Assembly: GCA_013400975.1 (NCBI GenBank)
Contig: WBMZ01011914.1
Location: forward strand, 124,001 to 188,000
Direction of reading: 5' to 3'
DNA: 64,000 bases
Origin: Atrichornis clamosus
Taxonomy: Eukaryota > Chordata > Aves > Passeriformes > Menuridae
The translations under genes and the position numbers were made by a program. The notes under the pieces were generated by a model. That model ran no database searches. It was given only the letters and a program-made list of their open reading frames with translations, and was not told the origin of the DNA. Below are positions 24,331-37,418 of the stretch, in pieces (position 1 is the stretch's first letter; every line of letters begins with the position of its first letter).

Positions 24331-27300
24331 CTGGAATTACAACCTTTTGTTAAGAGCCTCATGTAACGGAAAAGTCTCAGATTACTATCACATGAAAAGG
24401 AGGGCACTTTTCTTTATTTATCTGCAAGGCTGTCCGCTTGCACAAGCACCGCACGCACACAGAAGCGCTCATTCAGTATTTAGCACCAGCCGAGGAGGGG
24501 ACGCGGGGAGATGTACGCTCCAGCACACCGGGAACAAACGAAAGCTTTGTCGAAAGGTTCTTTAAACAGCCAATTCCTGTCACTTCGGTTTATGTTACTT
24601 GACGATATTGAGGATTTTGACATGCCCTGTGCATGTGGCTCCTTGCCCAGTTATCAGTGTGCTGGGTATTACTGCAAGATTAATGGGCTGTGCGCTGGAG
24701 GGGGAGGGCTCTAACGTAAATAAGGATGCCTTGTCGAGCTCTGACTGGCACCTCAACACCCTGCCGAAATAGAAACGTGCACAGCAGCAACAGCAGCCAG
24801 ACTAGGCACTGGAAGTCAGTTCCTGCAAATGGTATTAGATACAGGATGTCAGTTTTCCCTCAGGGACATGAGCTCCCAGCCCTCACTTATTCATAAGTGA
24901 AATTAAAAGGTCAATTCCACATTCATCTCCTCAGTATGTAACATTTCCCGGTTCATGTTTAAAACTGCTGATAATGTTCACACAAGTGTTTTCTCTTTTC
25001 TTCTTCTCTTGCATTTCCAAATTCCTTTCTATTGGAATCCCTGTTCTCTCCTCCTCCCACTCCATCCCCTCATTAAACATTTCAAAATGTTGCCTTTGTT
25101 TTGATACCATCATTTCACAAGGTTTAGGTCATATAGTAATTTCTGCGAGGACAATTTCTGTGGGAGAAGCTCAGCCCACTCCCCCGACTCGCTGCAGCCC
25201 AAGGTCCTGCTTGGTGCAAGGTGGAAATTCAACTACAGCCATTACCAGCACACCAGGGGACAAATGTGCAAGAAGTCCAACCATGAACACTGCCAATTTA
25301 GGAAGAAGTGATGGAAGTTGACACTTAGCTGAAGCTGGAGTTTCCAAAAACGCATGGACTGTTGAAAATGCCTGGCACATTGCTCCTGAGGTCATAAAAA
25401 CACTTAAAGTATTTATGGCTTTTAACTATACTGTTTTACTTAAAATACCACCATAGCCCTAGTCTAGAGTTACTTATATTGGTACAGAAGGGCTTTTCCT
25501 GATGTATTTCAGTGCTCCTTATTTCAATGGAGCTGTATTTACACAAGATTTCTTGTACTACAGTACACACTTGGCCACGAAAGACTCCTCAGCTGCCCCT
25601 GCCAGTTTTTACAGTGTCAGGGAGGAAAGTGGCTGTGCACAGGATCAGCTCAACCAGCGCTGTGCAGGTGACCAGGCACTGCACAGTGCCCTAAAAACGT
25701 GTCTGGAAGGTGGCAGGGGGACCTGAGGAAACACCTGCACTCACAGCCCCGGCAGGCAGGATGCTGCTCTCCAGACAACAATGGGCTGATGTTGCAGGCT
25801 CCTGCTAAACCTTCCCCTGATAATCTTTGTGCAGCCAGCTGTTCCTCCGGCATGCAGGCACCCACACGCCAGCCCTGGCCGTGGGATTTCCAGGCTGGGG
25901 TGGGAGGGAAGAAGGGCAACACAAAAATACAAAGGGCTCCAAAATTCCCAGGAGCAGAGCTGGGTAAACTGAGCTGATAACACACCAAGGCTCTGCCGAG
26001 CTCAAGGAGCACGTTTAGCCCAGCACACAAGTACAGGCTTATTTCCGTCACAGATATTTTTCCTGCAGCTTCCTACCAACAGCAGCTTTTGCCTGTGATG
26101 CCTGACCTACGTTATAATTAAACGCAAACCCTTCTCCTCAAGAATGGGCAGGCAGCCAGGCCCTACCTGCAGGCATATCAGCTCATTGCTGTCCCACCTT
26201 AAGCAAACAGGTGTTGCTATGTGAGCTCAGAAGGTAAAACTAAAGTCCAAGTGACTGACGGGAGCTGGAGCATTTTTAACACCACGAAGGCTGTAAGTCA
26301 GGAACTTTTCCCCAGCTGAAAGCTTTCCCAACACCTTTGGCAGGCGATGCACTAACGCACATGGTCATTATTAAAAAGATTAAAAAGTAAAGTATTACAA
26401 AAGGAAAATATTAAAATTAAAAATAATTATTTGGCTTAGGTCCATATAAAACACAGACTGGACTTACCCACCCCATCATGAAATATTAACACAACACACA
26501 CAAATTTACACTTCAGCTTGTCCCTGGTAAGCTTCAAGAAATACTGAACAAAATTTGGGGGTTGATTTTTTTTTCCCCTGTCCCCTCTCTGTCCCTCCCA
26601 ATTTTGGCCTGCTCAGTAGCACTTAAAGCTACCTTAAAGGGAAGGAATTGCAGCAGGTCTGAAGCAGTGCAGGCCACACAGCAAGTAGGGGGAAAGCTAA
26701 AGAAAAAGGGAAGAACCCATGTTTGAACTGAGCTTATTTTGTTCAAGGTTTGACAAACAGAGACACCAGACCCTGACATGTCGGCAGCACTCGCTGTGAA
26801 AATCTGACCTCACTGGAGCTGCCATCCAGGTTGGCACTTGGGCTGAACAAAGTGCCCCCAAGCAGCAGATGTGACAGACTTTGCTGATGATGGTTTCAGC
26901 TCCTGGGGCTGGCCCTGGTGCCAGGTGCTGCTGGCTCAGCTGCCAGGGCCTCACTGCCGCTTTGCTGGGCACTGCTGTACATCTTGAAGGCTCTGCTGAA
27001 CAGGTTGGTGGGAACTCACTGCAAAGAGCAAAATGAAATGGGGATGTGTCTGTTTGTGAAATGCTACACCGCATGTAGCAAGGCTGCTACAAAACAGGCA
27101 TCTTGCCAGTTCTGTGTGAGTCACACCAACCCTAATCCATCGGTGTGCTGCTGACTGCCAATGAGTGAACCTGAGCCCTGTCTCCTGCTGCCATGTAGCG
27201 ATGCACGGATCGATCACAAGGCTCTCACGCACAAAGCCCTTTGTGACACTCGAGTTCTACCCATTTTCTGTGTTTATCTTTAATTGACTAAGCCCTTGAC

Positions 27301-29427
27301 AACACTAATTAGATAATATGTTATGGAGAGGATTGAATGCTTTAAAGCCATAGATAGCTTTTGAGCACTGGGCCAAGTGCAACTTATCAAATCAACACAG
27401 TTGGAAATTGTCCGTGGTGTAATTAATTACTGATTACAGCACTGGAGGAAAATAAGGGCCAAATCATATATTAAGTTCAGCATATCGAGGAGGGAGGATT
27501 GTGTTGTGGTTTTTTCACCCTCTAAATTTTGTTCTCATTTTTTTGCCCATAACTGTGAAATAATTTTGCTGGCCCAGTTTGAATTGTCCCTGTCCCATAG
27601 CACCCGACAGGCGATGATGCCTTGTGTACTTGTTCAGAGTAAATAAAAACACAAATGATTATCCACTTAACCATAATGCAGAGTGTCTTTGCTGACACGA
27701 TCAGAGCTTTGCAAAGCCTCAAGGAGAAAGAGAGGTTGATTACAGCAATACTATGAATGTACAAGTGACATTTAGAGACAGCTGCTTACCCCAGAACACA
27801 AAAAGATCTTTCCTGGGCTCTGTCTTTATGTGGTTCTGAAAATTGCTGCTAAAATGAATGGGTTCTGACACAAAGGAAAATGCTAGGGTTTCTAAGGAAG
27901 ACACTAATGTTAGATCTAGCAAAACTACCTTCCAAATTCCTAATGATCAATGTTTCCAAGCCAAAGCTTACAATAATTACGAACCTGGTTAATCATCACT
28001 CTTGTCTTTACTCTTTCTTGCTCTTGTAAATTCTCTAGTTGGTGACTAACTAGAAAAAAAATTACAAGATAAAAAGGATGATTTATTAAACTAAAATTCC
28101 AGAGAAATCACGTAACATTTTGCTCCTCTCCCAAAGGAGGGTAAAGTTCTTACACATCTCCTCAGCGCCACAATTAAGAATTGAAAACTCATTATCACAC
28201 ATGGTAATCCATCCACACTGTAAAAACAGAACCTTTCCTTATATATACAAGAGACCGAGAAGAGATAGGTTTTGCTGTGTTCTAGAATGTAATAGGAAAT
28301 AGTTATTTTTATTCTATTTGACATTTGCATAACATGAATCCTGAAGAGTTAGCTGGTTTCCCTCCAGTTTTTATCTAGGATGCTGGAACACAGGGAGCAG
28401 CAGCCCACACACCAAGCAGAAATGAGAGTGCCAAGCTCATTACCTCTGCTGCAGGTAGTGGTGGGAACAGAACCATTCAGTTTATAACCTGCCGTGTCCT
28501 GCAACGCTTGGTAACTGTCTCGCAAGAAGGTGAAACAAATACAAGCAAACCAAGAGACCTTCCCTTCAGTAACATTTCCATTGCAGAAAGTAGCTCAATG
28601 TTTCTGTTTAAAGGGGATTTTAGATCCTTGGCAACTACCATCTCATTTGGTCCTCCAATTCCTTTCCAGATACATTCTCTGTGACTCAGGTGGGCTTCAG
28701 AGAGCCAAGGCAATCAAAAGGCAAGGAGAAGGGGCAGATCAAAAAGCAGGAGACAAGGATTTTTATTAAAGAAACGTCTGCTTATGTGTTTGCCTTTTGC
28801 CATGTCCAGGCTGGCCTTCCAGCAGCTCCACTTCGAGCCCCAGGTATAAAGCAGCTTTGGGCTCCAGATGAATCTCTAGGTTGTGACACCTGAGACCCAA
28901 GCAGCACAAAACCTTTGGGAATCTTCTCACAAATCAGGCCAGAATATCAATTTATTACTGAAACTGGGTCAGTTCCACCTGGTTTCGGGTTTCAGTTTAC
29001 ACAAGTCCCAGATTAACAGGAAAGTTGACATGACTTTTGTAACAGCATATCCTTGCTAACGGCAGGAGTGGAACACCTGGCAGGAGGGCCAGCAGGAGAG
29101 AGCCACAGGAGTCACTTGCAGAACATTGTGGAAGAAATGATGGTTTCTGTTGGTTTGCATTCCAACCCAAACGGGTTCTGCTGACCTGTACTGCTTCCCA
29201 TACTCCATGGACTCACCAACGTAAGGAAGTCACTCCTGAACAACTCTAACTACATTCCCAGGTTTTATTTGTTGCCCATGAAATGCACTTGGCTTGCTCC
29301 TTGACATAGATGAAAAACCCTTACAAAGCCTGTTCAAATCAAGCACAGTGCACAGGTATGCACTTAACACACTCCCTTGCCGTGAAATTTTGTCACGAAA
29401 ACACTTCATTTTCACCCAGAAAACTCT

Positions 29428-29453
29428 TTTTAATGTGTTTTAATGTGTTTTTT
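29428..29453. repeat. TTTTAATGTG short tandem duplication
   Basis: Two adjacent copies of TTTTAATGTG followed by a T-rich run. It is a minor low-complexity feature. Confidence 0.7.
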
Positions 29454-30636
29454 TAGAAGTTGGAATTATTTTCATTGCCTCTCCCTCCTTTCTCCTCCAT
29501 CTGAGTTGCACCTATGTTTATATGTATGGGAGAGAGACAGAGACATTCCCATTCTCCTTTTTCTCTTCTTCCTTGTGCACCATTCTCTCTTTTTCTTTCC
29601 AGTTTGACCATGAACACAGAAGATGCACTGTTGCTACACCATAACCACTCAGGCATGGCAATTCAATGTCCTGCTGCTCTTGAGCAAAATGGAAATGGGG
29701 TGAAAACAAGCAGCAGAATACACTGATCTTTTAAAATCTCCATAAGCCAGAGTATTCCCCCACCTGGAAACTGCCTCTCCCCACAAAAAAGCTCAGTGAT
29801 CAATTGACAACTATTAACTGTGTCCAACTCATGAAGTTATTGTTCTAGAGCAACTTCATTTTTGTATGATGGAAAGAAAAAATAAGATGTTATACAAATG
29901 GATGTATAAGTACTGTCACTTCACACCCATCTGCCTTCAAGGCTTAAAAACACCTAAAGGAAGAAAAACTTCAAAAAATCCTCATACAACATGCACACAC
30001 AAAGTGCTTGGCAAAAAGAATAGTAATGTTTGCATTGCTCACTATAAGAGTTCAAAATTGTTTGTGAGAATGCTGGAAACCAAAAAAGTGGAACTTGGAA
30101 GTGGGTTTTCATCACTCTCTCTACTTGGCTGGTCCTCATCCCTGTTTCTGTTCTTTTTGCCTCTTCCCCATCAAGGAAATTCGTCTCCAGGCAATCTAGG
30201 TTTATATCTCTCCAGGATATTACCTCAAGATAAGAATCAAAGCTCTGATCTGAGGGAATGATTTCATCACTAATCTTTCCCCATTAGAAGAGCTCCAAGG
30301 TTAACAGAAATTAGTAAACATTTTCAAATCCTGTATTGAATTTCGCTTTGCAGTATGCTCCGTTAGACATTATTTATACTTCAGGGAATGCTTTCAGGCA
30401 GTATCCCAGCAACAAATAGAAGGAAAAAATGCAAGGCACACTGCAGATTTGGCTGAATAAATAACACAAATGCAGAAACATTGCTAGCTAGATGCTAAAG
30501 ACACAAGACGAGAACATTCTCTTCTGCATACGCATTTTTTGTGGAAAGACTTCTTTTGAATTACAGACTCATGACTAGGTTTTGAAATTCATCCACGGCT
30601 AAGCTCACCCCTGATAGAAGTCATAATTTAAAAAAC

Positions 30637-30647
30637 ATATATATATA
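30637..30647. repeat. (AT)n tract
   Basis: A short uninterrupted AT dinucleotide run inside an AT-rich block. Confidence 0.75.
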
Positions 30648-32998
30648 AATACATTGCTGTTATCGGCATGTAGTTTCTATAGAGAAGAAATCCTTTCCAT
30701 TAAGAAAATTCAGCAAATTATTTAAAAACAATCTCATTATCTCAATGAAGGGTCCCGTGGTTTCTCTGTATTAAATACCCTTAAAACATTGATTCCAACA
30801 GCAAAGAACATTCGCAGTCTTTTCAGTCTTTAGGTTTCCCGTGAAGGGCCACTCTGGGCCAGGTTCCCAGTTGGTGTAAGACAGCATGGCCTCAGAGAAG
30901 CCAGTTTATACCAGGTGACAATCTGTCTGGGAGGTCTCCTCCTAAATCATCAACTTCAGCATGATTTTATCCCAGCCCTAAGACAGTGCTTGGCTCAGCT
31001 CTCACTGACTCCATGAAGGGTGTTCCAGGGAGCATTCTTCCTTTCCCTGAGCAGCTGCTGCTGCCAGAGCTCTTTACTCCCCTTCACAACTCCTGTCCTG
31101 CCTCTCCCTGCTTCAACTAGTGCTGAACACTGCCTCCCACTCAGCTCAGTGTTTTGGAGGCAGCCAAAAGCATGTCCTCATGAACTCCTTCTATTCACTA
31201 ATGCCATAGGGGTGAATGGATGAGGAAAACTGGTGTAGACAGGAGAGCACTGTGCTGTGCTGCTCTGGGAATGAAGGTACAGCTCCCACCTAAAACCAGT
31301 GGAAGGAAGGAAGCACCCTGTGGAAGTCAGTGCAGTGCCACAGTTTGGAAATGCCCAGGTGTGACCACGCAGACTCACCTGCCTGCAGGATTATCCCCGT
31401 GCGCACTTCACGGGTAATATCCCAAAAGCAAACACCCTCTGTGCACACAGAGTCAGCACGCATACATTAGCTTTCCTTTGGCTTCCTCTGGGTACAGATG
31501 GCTTTTTATATTTAATCTTAACTAGAGCACAGAATTCTCTTGTACCTTATTTTCTTAAATTACTGAATTGCTGTCCAAGCACAGAGTCCTCTGTGCATAA
31601 GGACTGGCGTATGCCTGGAGCTCTCCACAAGGAACTATGACAAGCAGATATAGGCCTGTTTTCCAGCCCAGGAGCTTAAAGCACAGGAATTCAAAGATCT
31701 AGGGATCAATCAATACAGGCTCATTCTGGGCTCTCCTGTATACGTGTCCAACTTGACACTACTTAGCCCTGAAAGGATTTCAGCAGACGTACAATGACGG
31801 CAGCACTCAGACTTTCCAGAGTGGGGCTGCCAGCAACTGTTCCTATCCTGCTCCCTCCCCAAAGAAACAAAAAGCCTATTTTTCCAGCCCTGCTCATCCT
31901 GCCCGAACAATGCGTGCCAGATTACAGTTCTTCACCAGGATGCAACCACTGTCATGCATCACTCTAAGTGCTCATAAATCCTGTCCATGCAGCAGACAAG
32001 CACATGTGACTCCAGACAACTCCTAAGGTACCTTCAGCACTATTTCTTTTCAGTAGCTTGGCTCTGTACTCAAGAAGCTTCATGGGACCATGGATCTAAT
32101 CAGACTACAAGAACCTGACCTGCACCTCCATGTACTTTGCAACGCTATTTCTTTGATTCTAAAGAGAGAGAGAGAAAAAAACCCCAAACTATGCCCAACT
32201 GATACCAAGACTCAAGTTGTTACAGCAATAAGATACAAATGACCTGTGTACCAAGTCACATTTTCGGTGAGACATCGTTGGCTAGGAGTTGTTTGCTCCT
32301 ACTTGGAAGTTACTTTATGTTTCACAGACACTCTGGCTCTTCTTTTTGGGTCAGTCTACAGATAATCTTTAAAAATAAAACCACTAAGCACAAAGTATTA
32401 CTTATTGTCTGGTTTTGCTATCTGCTTTAGAAACAGTTCTTCACCAGCAACTGTAAAAGCCAAGGCATTAATGCACAGTGACAGATGGGCTGAGCTCTCC
32501 CGTGTTCTCTGATAAGAGCACAGTGTGCATCAGCAGTGCCAGCCAGCACCACAGGTGACATGTGTAAGTACAGCAGCCTCTCTGCTGCCCTGCTCGCTCC
32601 TGTCACGCCTGCATGACACACCACACACCAAACGATGCCCCTGCTCCTATCACCCGCCTCTACGGATTGTGGGAAGGTTAGAAACAACAGGAGAAATTGT
32701 TCCACAAGTAAAATCCAGAAGGAAAGCATGGGGTGAGGTCAACATTTGGAAAAGCTTTTGTTGAAATAATTCCATCAACTTTTATCTGAGCAAAACAAGA
32801 TTTCTCAAAATAAGCCCTTTGATGCTCCTCTGAGTACGCCTGTGGCTGCTAAACAAACCCACGGCTGATAACCAGCTCTGCCTTCCAGTGCTGAGGAGAT
32901 TTCACTGCTGTAAGGTTTTATTTCTGTTTAGTGTCAAGTGAATCCTTCACACGCCCTTCCAAGTGGATTTACAAGCACCAATATACTGTTGAGCTTTC

Positions 32999-33052
32999 TT
33001 TCCTTAACCACTTGCTCTCCTTCCTTAACCACTTTCCTTAACCACTTGCTGC
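32999..33052. repeat. Imperfect tandem repeat, TCCTTAACCAC unit
   Basis: TCCTTAACCACTT-like units start at 33001, 33022 and 33035, with spacings of 21 and 13. The first and third are both followed by GCT (CACTTGCT). This looks like a local slippage or duplication product. Confidence 0.8.
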
Positions 33053-36000
33053 TATTAAAATTAGTCACTGATTTTTAAATCCCGGATAGCTCAGGTACTG
33101 GATACTCATGAAACACCCTTGTTCTCAGTATGCTCTTTCAAAGCCAAGAATAAATCCAAAGTTTATTCTCTTAGGCTCTAAATCATTGTAGTTTGCCTTT
33201 TTTTATTGATTTGAGACCTGAAACTTCATTCTGTATACTCAGAGTGAAACAAACTTTGCTATGAGAGAGATGCTTGACAGCAGTGTCAGGCAGGTGTGTG
33301 ATACCTGGAGAGTACTAAAAGCAGAATCTTTCTTTTCACTTTTTTTGGGGAGTTGTTTTGCTGACTTTTTGCAGTGGAGCTGTGTGGGGAACAACTCAAA
33401 TATCAGAGCCAAAAGGGACTAATTAGCCCCATGCATGGTACCCACAACTTTCCCACTGCAAGTTTTCTCTAATTTTTTTAACCTTATGAAATGGGTATTC
33501 CACTGTATTAAAAAGAAAAGTAACTTCAGGAACAATTTCAATGCTTTTTCCCCTTTTGCTGCTGGGAGAATTTAAGTTACTGGTATGAATGACAAGCCTA
33601 TTTTGGGCAAGAGGGACAACTAAGGAAAGCTGCATGACAAATGCAGCCTCCTGGACTGCCCTGTAAGGCTCATGAACACCACGTCGTGCAACACCAGTGT
33701 GATCTGACTTACGCACGGCCGCTTGGGTGAAGCTGGAAAAGGAACACACAGCTTCTCCTGCCTACACTGGGAAATGCTTCTTGTTTCATAAACTCTGAGA
33801 CTGGTTTTAATTCATGTGCCAGAGAGCTGAGTCACAGACCTTCTGGTCACTTGGATGAACCCAGAGGATAAAGGGGCAAAATACAAATGAGAAGAAAAGC
33901 AAGTAACTTTAGCCAAGTTTAATATTGAATTAGCTAACTGAAGAAACGGAAAGTTTTGGAGGTGACAATTCTCATACTACCTGAAAACAGCACCTGAGCT
34001 GGCAGGCATGGTACACCTGAATGTCACAGTCCAAAGGCTAAGTGTGAGAAATTCTGCTGAACAACTGAACTGTTTCTTAAGGCTTTTGCAAGAGCTCAAG
34101 GCCCCAAGGAGATGCACAACAAATCTTGTTAGCTAATGGTCCCAGATAGACGAAATCCAACACTTGAGGATTTGTGAATGAAGAATCTTGCACAAACATG
34201 ATATCTTTTTGGCTCCTACAGAGCAGGTAGAATTACCTGGTCTTCCAGCAAGACCTTCCAAAGAACCATGGAGAACAAGGACAGGTGAAAGATGATTTCC
34301 TACAGTGGGATACCTTACTTGGCAAGGAAGGGATCAATTACCTTCTTCTCATATCAGTTGCAGAGTGAGTTAGTTCAACATGAATGGCAACCAATCTGGT
34401 TGCATATCCCTTCAAATCTGGATTCTGATTGAAAGTTGAGTTCCCGGATGATTTGTTGGTTTTAAACCAAAACAACCCTTGGCATTCTGGTTTTCATGGT
34501 ACACAGACCACTTTAATAACATCGGTTATCAGCTGCTGCACTAACAACAGTGGTTTTCTACTATTATTATGTCATTCTTGCTTTACCTGAGCTTTTCTCC
34601 AGGACATTGTTCTGCTCACAGATTATCCTGACCACCACCTCCTGCTTTGCTGTTTAAATATTTCAACATCCTGATGGAATGTGGGGTCATAATGATTCTT
34701 TCTAGAATGGAGTATCAGACTGCAGCTGCAGACCTCACTTCTTGCTTTCTCACTCTCTGCTTTACTTTACCTTAAAGGAACTAAGTTTCACTTAAATTAC
34801 AGTAAACTAGAACGAACACGAGATGGAAGCTTCACCAAAGAGGCACTTCACAGCTTGTGGAAGAGTGTGGAGAAAAGATGCCTGCACCAGCAGAGTACAC
34901 AGCCATTAGTCAGGCAGTGTAACGTGCCCACAGCTGTTCTACTTTGGAATGCAACAGCTTGCATCTTGGAGAGGAAAAATAAGGAACCAGTGCTTGGTCT
35001 GTTCATTTGAAACTTTTTGTATTGGGACAAGGAGATAATGATGCAGGAGCATTTCACAGACTGCAAGACGGTGATAGTGTTTTGTTACATCTTGTCACTG
35101 ACATACTGCAAGAGGGGGACAGCCACAGCTCATCCATGACCTCTGGAGACAGAAATGCTGTTGTCAGAAGGTGCCCAGTTTTGGAGCTGTGGGGAGGTGC
35201 TTGTGTCCACAAAGGAGTGTTATCCAGTAAATCCAGCCCCCGAAGGTGGTACACAATTACTTCTGCTTCAGAGAGCAGTGAAGTTCACCCAGAGGAAAGT
35301 AATGGTGCACCAGCCAGTCCATGTAGGGTCAGAGAGCCCAGAAGGACCTCCTGACACCCCCCAGCGTGACTCTGTGTGCACCAGCAGCCACAGCTTTCAC
35401 ACAGCCTCCATTGTGCCCGGTCCTGTGACACCCAGCTGAATCAGAGTACACCTTTCCAGAAAGAGCCTGTCTCGACCAAAAGAGGACAATGACAGAGATT
35501 ATTGCCAGCCCAGCTCCAGGCTGCAGCTGTTAAAAACCTGCAAGTGCCTTTCTGGAGAGATGCAGTGAAAGATTACCCACCAGAAGCAAATCTGAAAACA
35601 CATGCTGAACAGTGCCAGGAGTACCATGGCTCAGCCTTTAACTCTAACCTTGGATTTGAAATACAAACCTCTCTTCACTCCTCTCTCCCTGCACCATGAT
35701 TAAGGTTTCAAGCAGTGCTGCAGCAGTGCAGGATGCTAAGCCAAGTTTTGGCAGCACACAGCATTCTCAGCACTAAGCGTAGAGAATTACAGGTATGAAA
35801 ATGTATCAAATTAAAATAACTATGAGTAATGCTTATTCAGAAGAAAAATAAATATACCATACTGTGGGAAAATGTTTAAATATGTCTCTGAATAGGATCT
35901 TCAACAAAATTATTTGCTTTGACATTGGTATGTGTTTTAGGCTATCTAAATAATTCAAGTACTTTCCTTACATTACTTCTCCTTGAAATAAGAGTTTCAT

Positions 36001-37170
36001 GTTTATTATTCATTACTCAGGTGGGGAGCTCTGCTTGCTATAAAAGTAAGTGGAACAAGCAACTGCAGTAAGGTGAGACCTGGGACCCAAACACAGCTCA
36101 CGAGCTCTGTACTAAAAGCATTTCCCACCCAAGGAACAAGATATAACCTACAACCACTAACGTGGCAGGAGTAAAACACAGTTTCTTCCTCAAACAAGAT
36201 TAAAGTATCAAAATAAAACAACCCAAGTAGAAATGCATTTTGTCTACCAGCACTGGTACCAGTGCTGTTTCCGACCCCACTCAGCACAGCCCCGCCCAGG
36301 TAAGGCATTTTCCCTGTCATTCCAAATGCACACTGTGATGGGAACTGCTGTAATTAAAGACAGCAAAATTTAATGCACATCCCGTCTGTGAGCAGTTCCA
36401 TTAAGCCAATACCAATACTATCCCCAGGAAGAGTTATATGATCTGCTCTCTGCCCACCTGCACAAACTACTTCATTTCCCTCCAAACCTGATCCTGCCCT
36501 GTGCCTGACACGTAAAGGTGTCCTGCACCCCATGGCTGGAATCGAGAGGAGAAAGGGCACGCTGCACTCCGGGGCCAGCCCCATTGGAATCACAAATGGA
36601 ACAGGTGATACCTTTGTCTCAGTGCAGCTGATTTAATAAACCTGTTTCAACACCTTATGAAGTGTCAGGTTTAGAACTGTCCTTGGAGCTCGGATTTCAC
36701 CAGCAGAATGCTCAGCATATTTTGAGCTGTTTCCTATGCTTGTTCCACACTGCCGAGGCATTTTGTTCAGAGGTCAGAAATGTGGGCATGCTACCATAAA
36801 AGTCAGGAAATCATTTACAGAATGCATAAAAATTGCTTTGCAGGGCAGTGACTCAGAGCTGAGAGGACATGACATAATCTCTTTGCTGTATAAACAAATG
36901 TGGTTAATGTACAGCCTTTAATACGCAATAACCAAAGATCCAATCCAATTTCAATTCCCTGCTGACAAGAGTGGAATTCAGCAGAAGACAGCAAGTATTT
37001 CAGAGAGATTTATAGTTCCATCATTCATTAGTACATGGCAACCACCTCCACCTACCACATTCCTCTTTCAGGACAAGTGAGATGTTTTGCACACCTCCAA
37101 ATGGAGGTATTTTCAAGCAGAGCTTTGTTACGCCTCTGTATTTTTTTCCAAATGTGGGGTCAGTGCTTAC

Positions 37171-37318
37171 CAGCCAGAGCCTTGATGCGGGAACGCTCAA
37201 AGAGCCGAGCAGAGCTGTTCTCATTGTCCCAGTCGTCGACATCCCAGCGGTTGTTGACGTCGCTGTACTGCTGTTGGATTTCAATGTTGTCGTAGTCTGT
37301 CGCTACCGTCGTCGTCAT
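37171..37318 (-). CDS. SPTBN1: SPTBN1 exon 2 coding part (long-isoform N-terminus)
   Basis: The ATG at 37318 begins 49 codons plus one base, ending in RSRIKALA and G, then a GTAAGCACTG donor. The peptide starts [20 protein letters not shown]. It continues through [20 protein letters not shown], then RSRIKALA, the diagnostic beta-II spectrin N-terminal extension before the CH domains. The ATG has A at -3. The leftover G plus AT from exon 3 gives Asp, so KALA-DEREAVQ is continuous across the junction. The frame is intact. Other minus-strand frames over this exon (for example an 87-codon one starting in serine/threonine-rich sequence) are shadows of the repeated ACG and GAC codons. Confidence 0.98.
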
Positions 37319-37370
37319 CCTGAGTCTTCTTCTTAACCTCTCCTCACCATCAGAGTCTTCTTAAAACCCT
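37319..37370 (-). other. SPTBN1: SPTBN1 exon 2, 5' untranslated part
   Basis: This is 52 bases between the inferred acceptor and the ATG. The acceptor reads TTTTTCTTTGACAG on the minus strand, a good polypyrimidine tract and AG directly before base 37370. This implies at least one noncoding exon farther upstream (higher coordinates). Confidence 0.85.
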
Positions 37371-37410
37371 CTGTCAAAGAAAAAGACAAAAATATACTTC
37401 TCCTCATTTT

Positions 37411-37418
37411 NNNNNNNN
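37411..37418. other. Assembly gap (8 N)
   Basis: Eight undetermined bases adjoin an AT dinucleotide run, so the gap most likely reflects unresolved repeat length. The true size is unknown. It lies about 40 bases upstream of the exon 2 acceptor, so the branch-point region should be checked. Confidence 0.99.

Larger units (their letters stand above)
23655..37170 (-). other. SPTBN1: SPTBN1 intron 2 (long transcript), upstream of the alternative exon
   Basis: This is 13.5 kb between exon 2 and the short-isoform exon, with no recognisable exon. It contains the internal CpG island, AT-rich blocks that resemble conserved noncoding elements (27295-27455, 30590-30840, 36800-36930), simple repeats and an imperfect tandem repeat at 32999-33052. 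The 115-codon plus frame at 35007-35354 matches no family I know. Confidence 0.85.
1..37370 (-). other. SPTBN1: SPTBN1 gene, 5' portion (partial)
   Basis: Three exons in the same orientation, with matching splice phases, define the 5' part of the beta-II spectrin gene. Beta-II spectrin pairs with alpha-II spectrin to form the membrane skeleton under the plasma membrane. It binds actin through an N-terminal pair of calponin-homology domains, followed by about 17 spectrin repeats and a PH domain (family knowledge; those later parts are outside this window). The identification as SPTBN1, not SPTB or SPTBN2, rests on the long N-terminus ([20 protein letters not shown]), on [20 protein letters not shown] in exon 3, and on an alternative N-terminus known from SPTBN1. 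The gene continues off the left edge. Its true 5' limit is not fixed: the CpG island at 38.4-39.1 kb is a candidate. Confidence 0.95.

Noticed and set aside
34100..34480. mRNA-like sequence considered as a processed pseudogene
   Set aside because: No parent gene could be named and no long frame is present.
35007..35440. Overlapping plus-strand frames of 115 and 94 codons, considered as a retrogene or retrovirus remnant
   Set aside because: No recognisable protein motif, poly(A), LTR or target duplication was seen.
37021..37284. 87-codon minus-strand frame rich in Ser/Thr over exon 2
   Set aside because: It is a wrong-frame reading of the SPTBN1 exon 2 coding sequence and extends past the splice donor.
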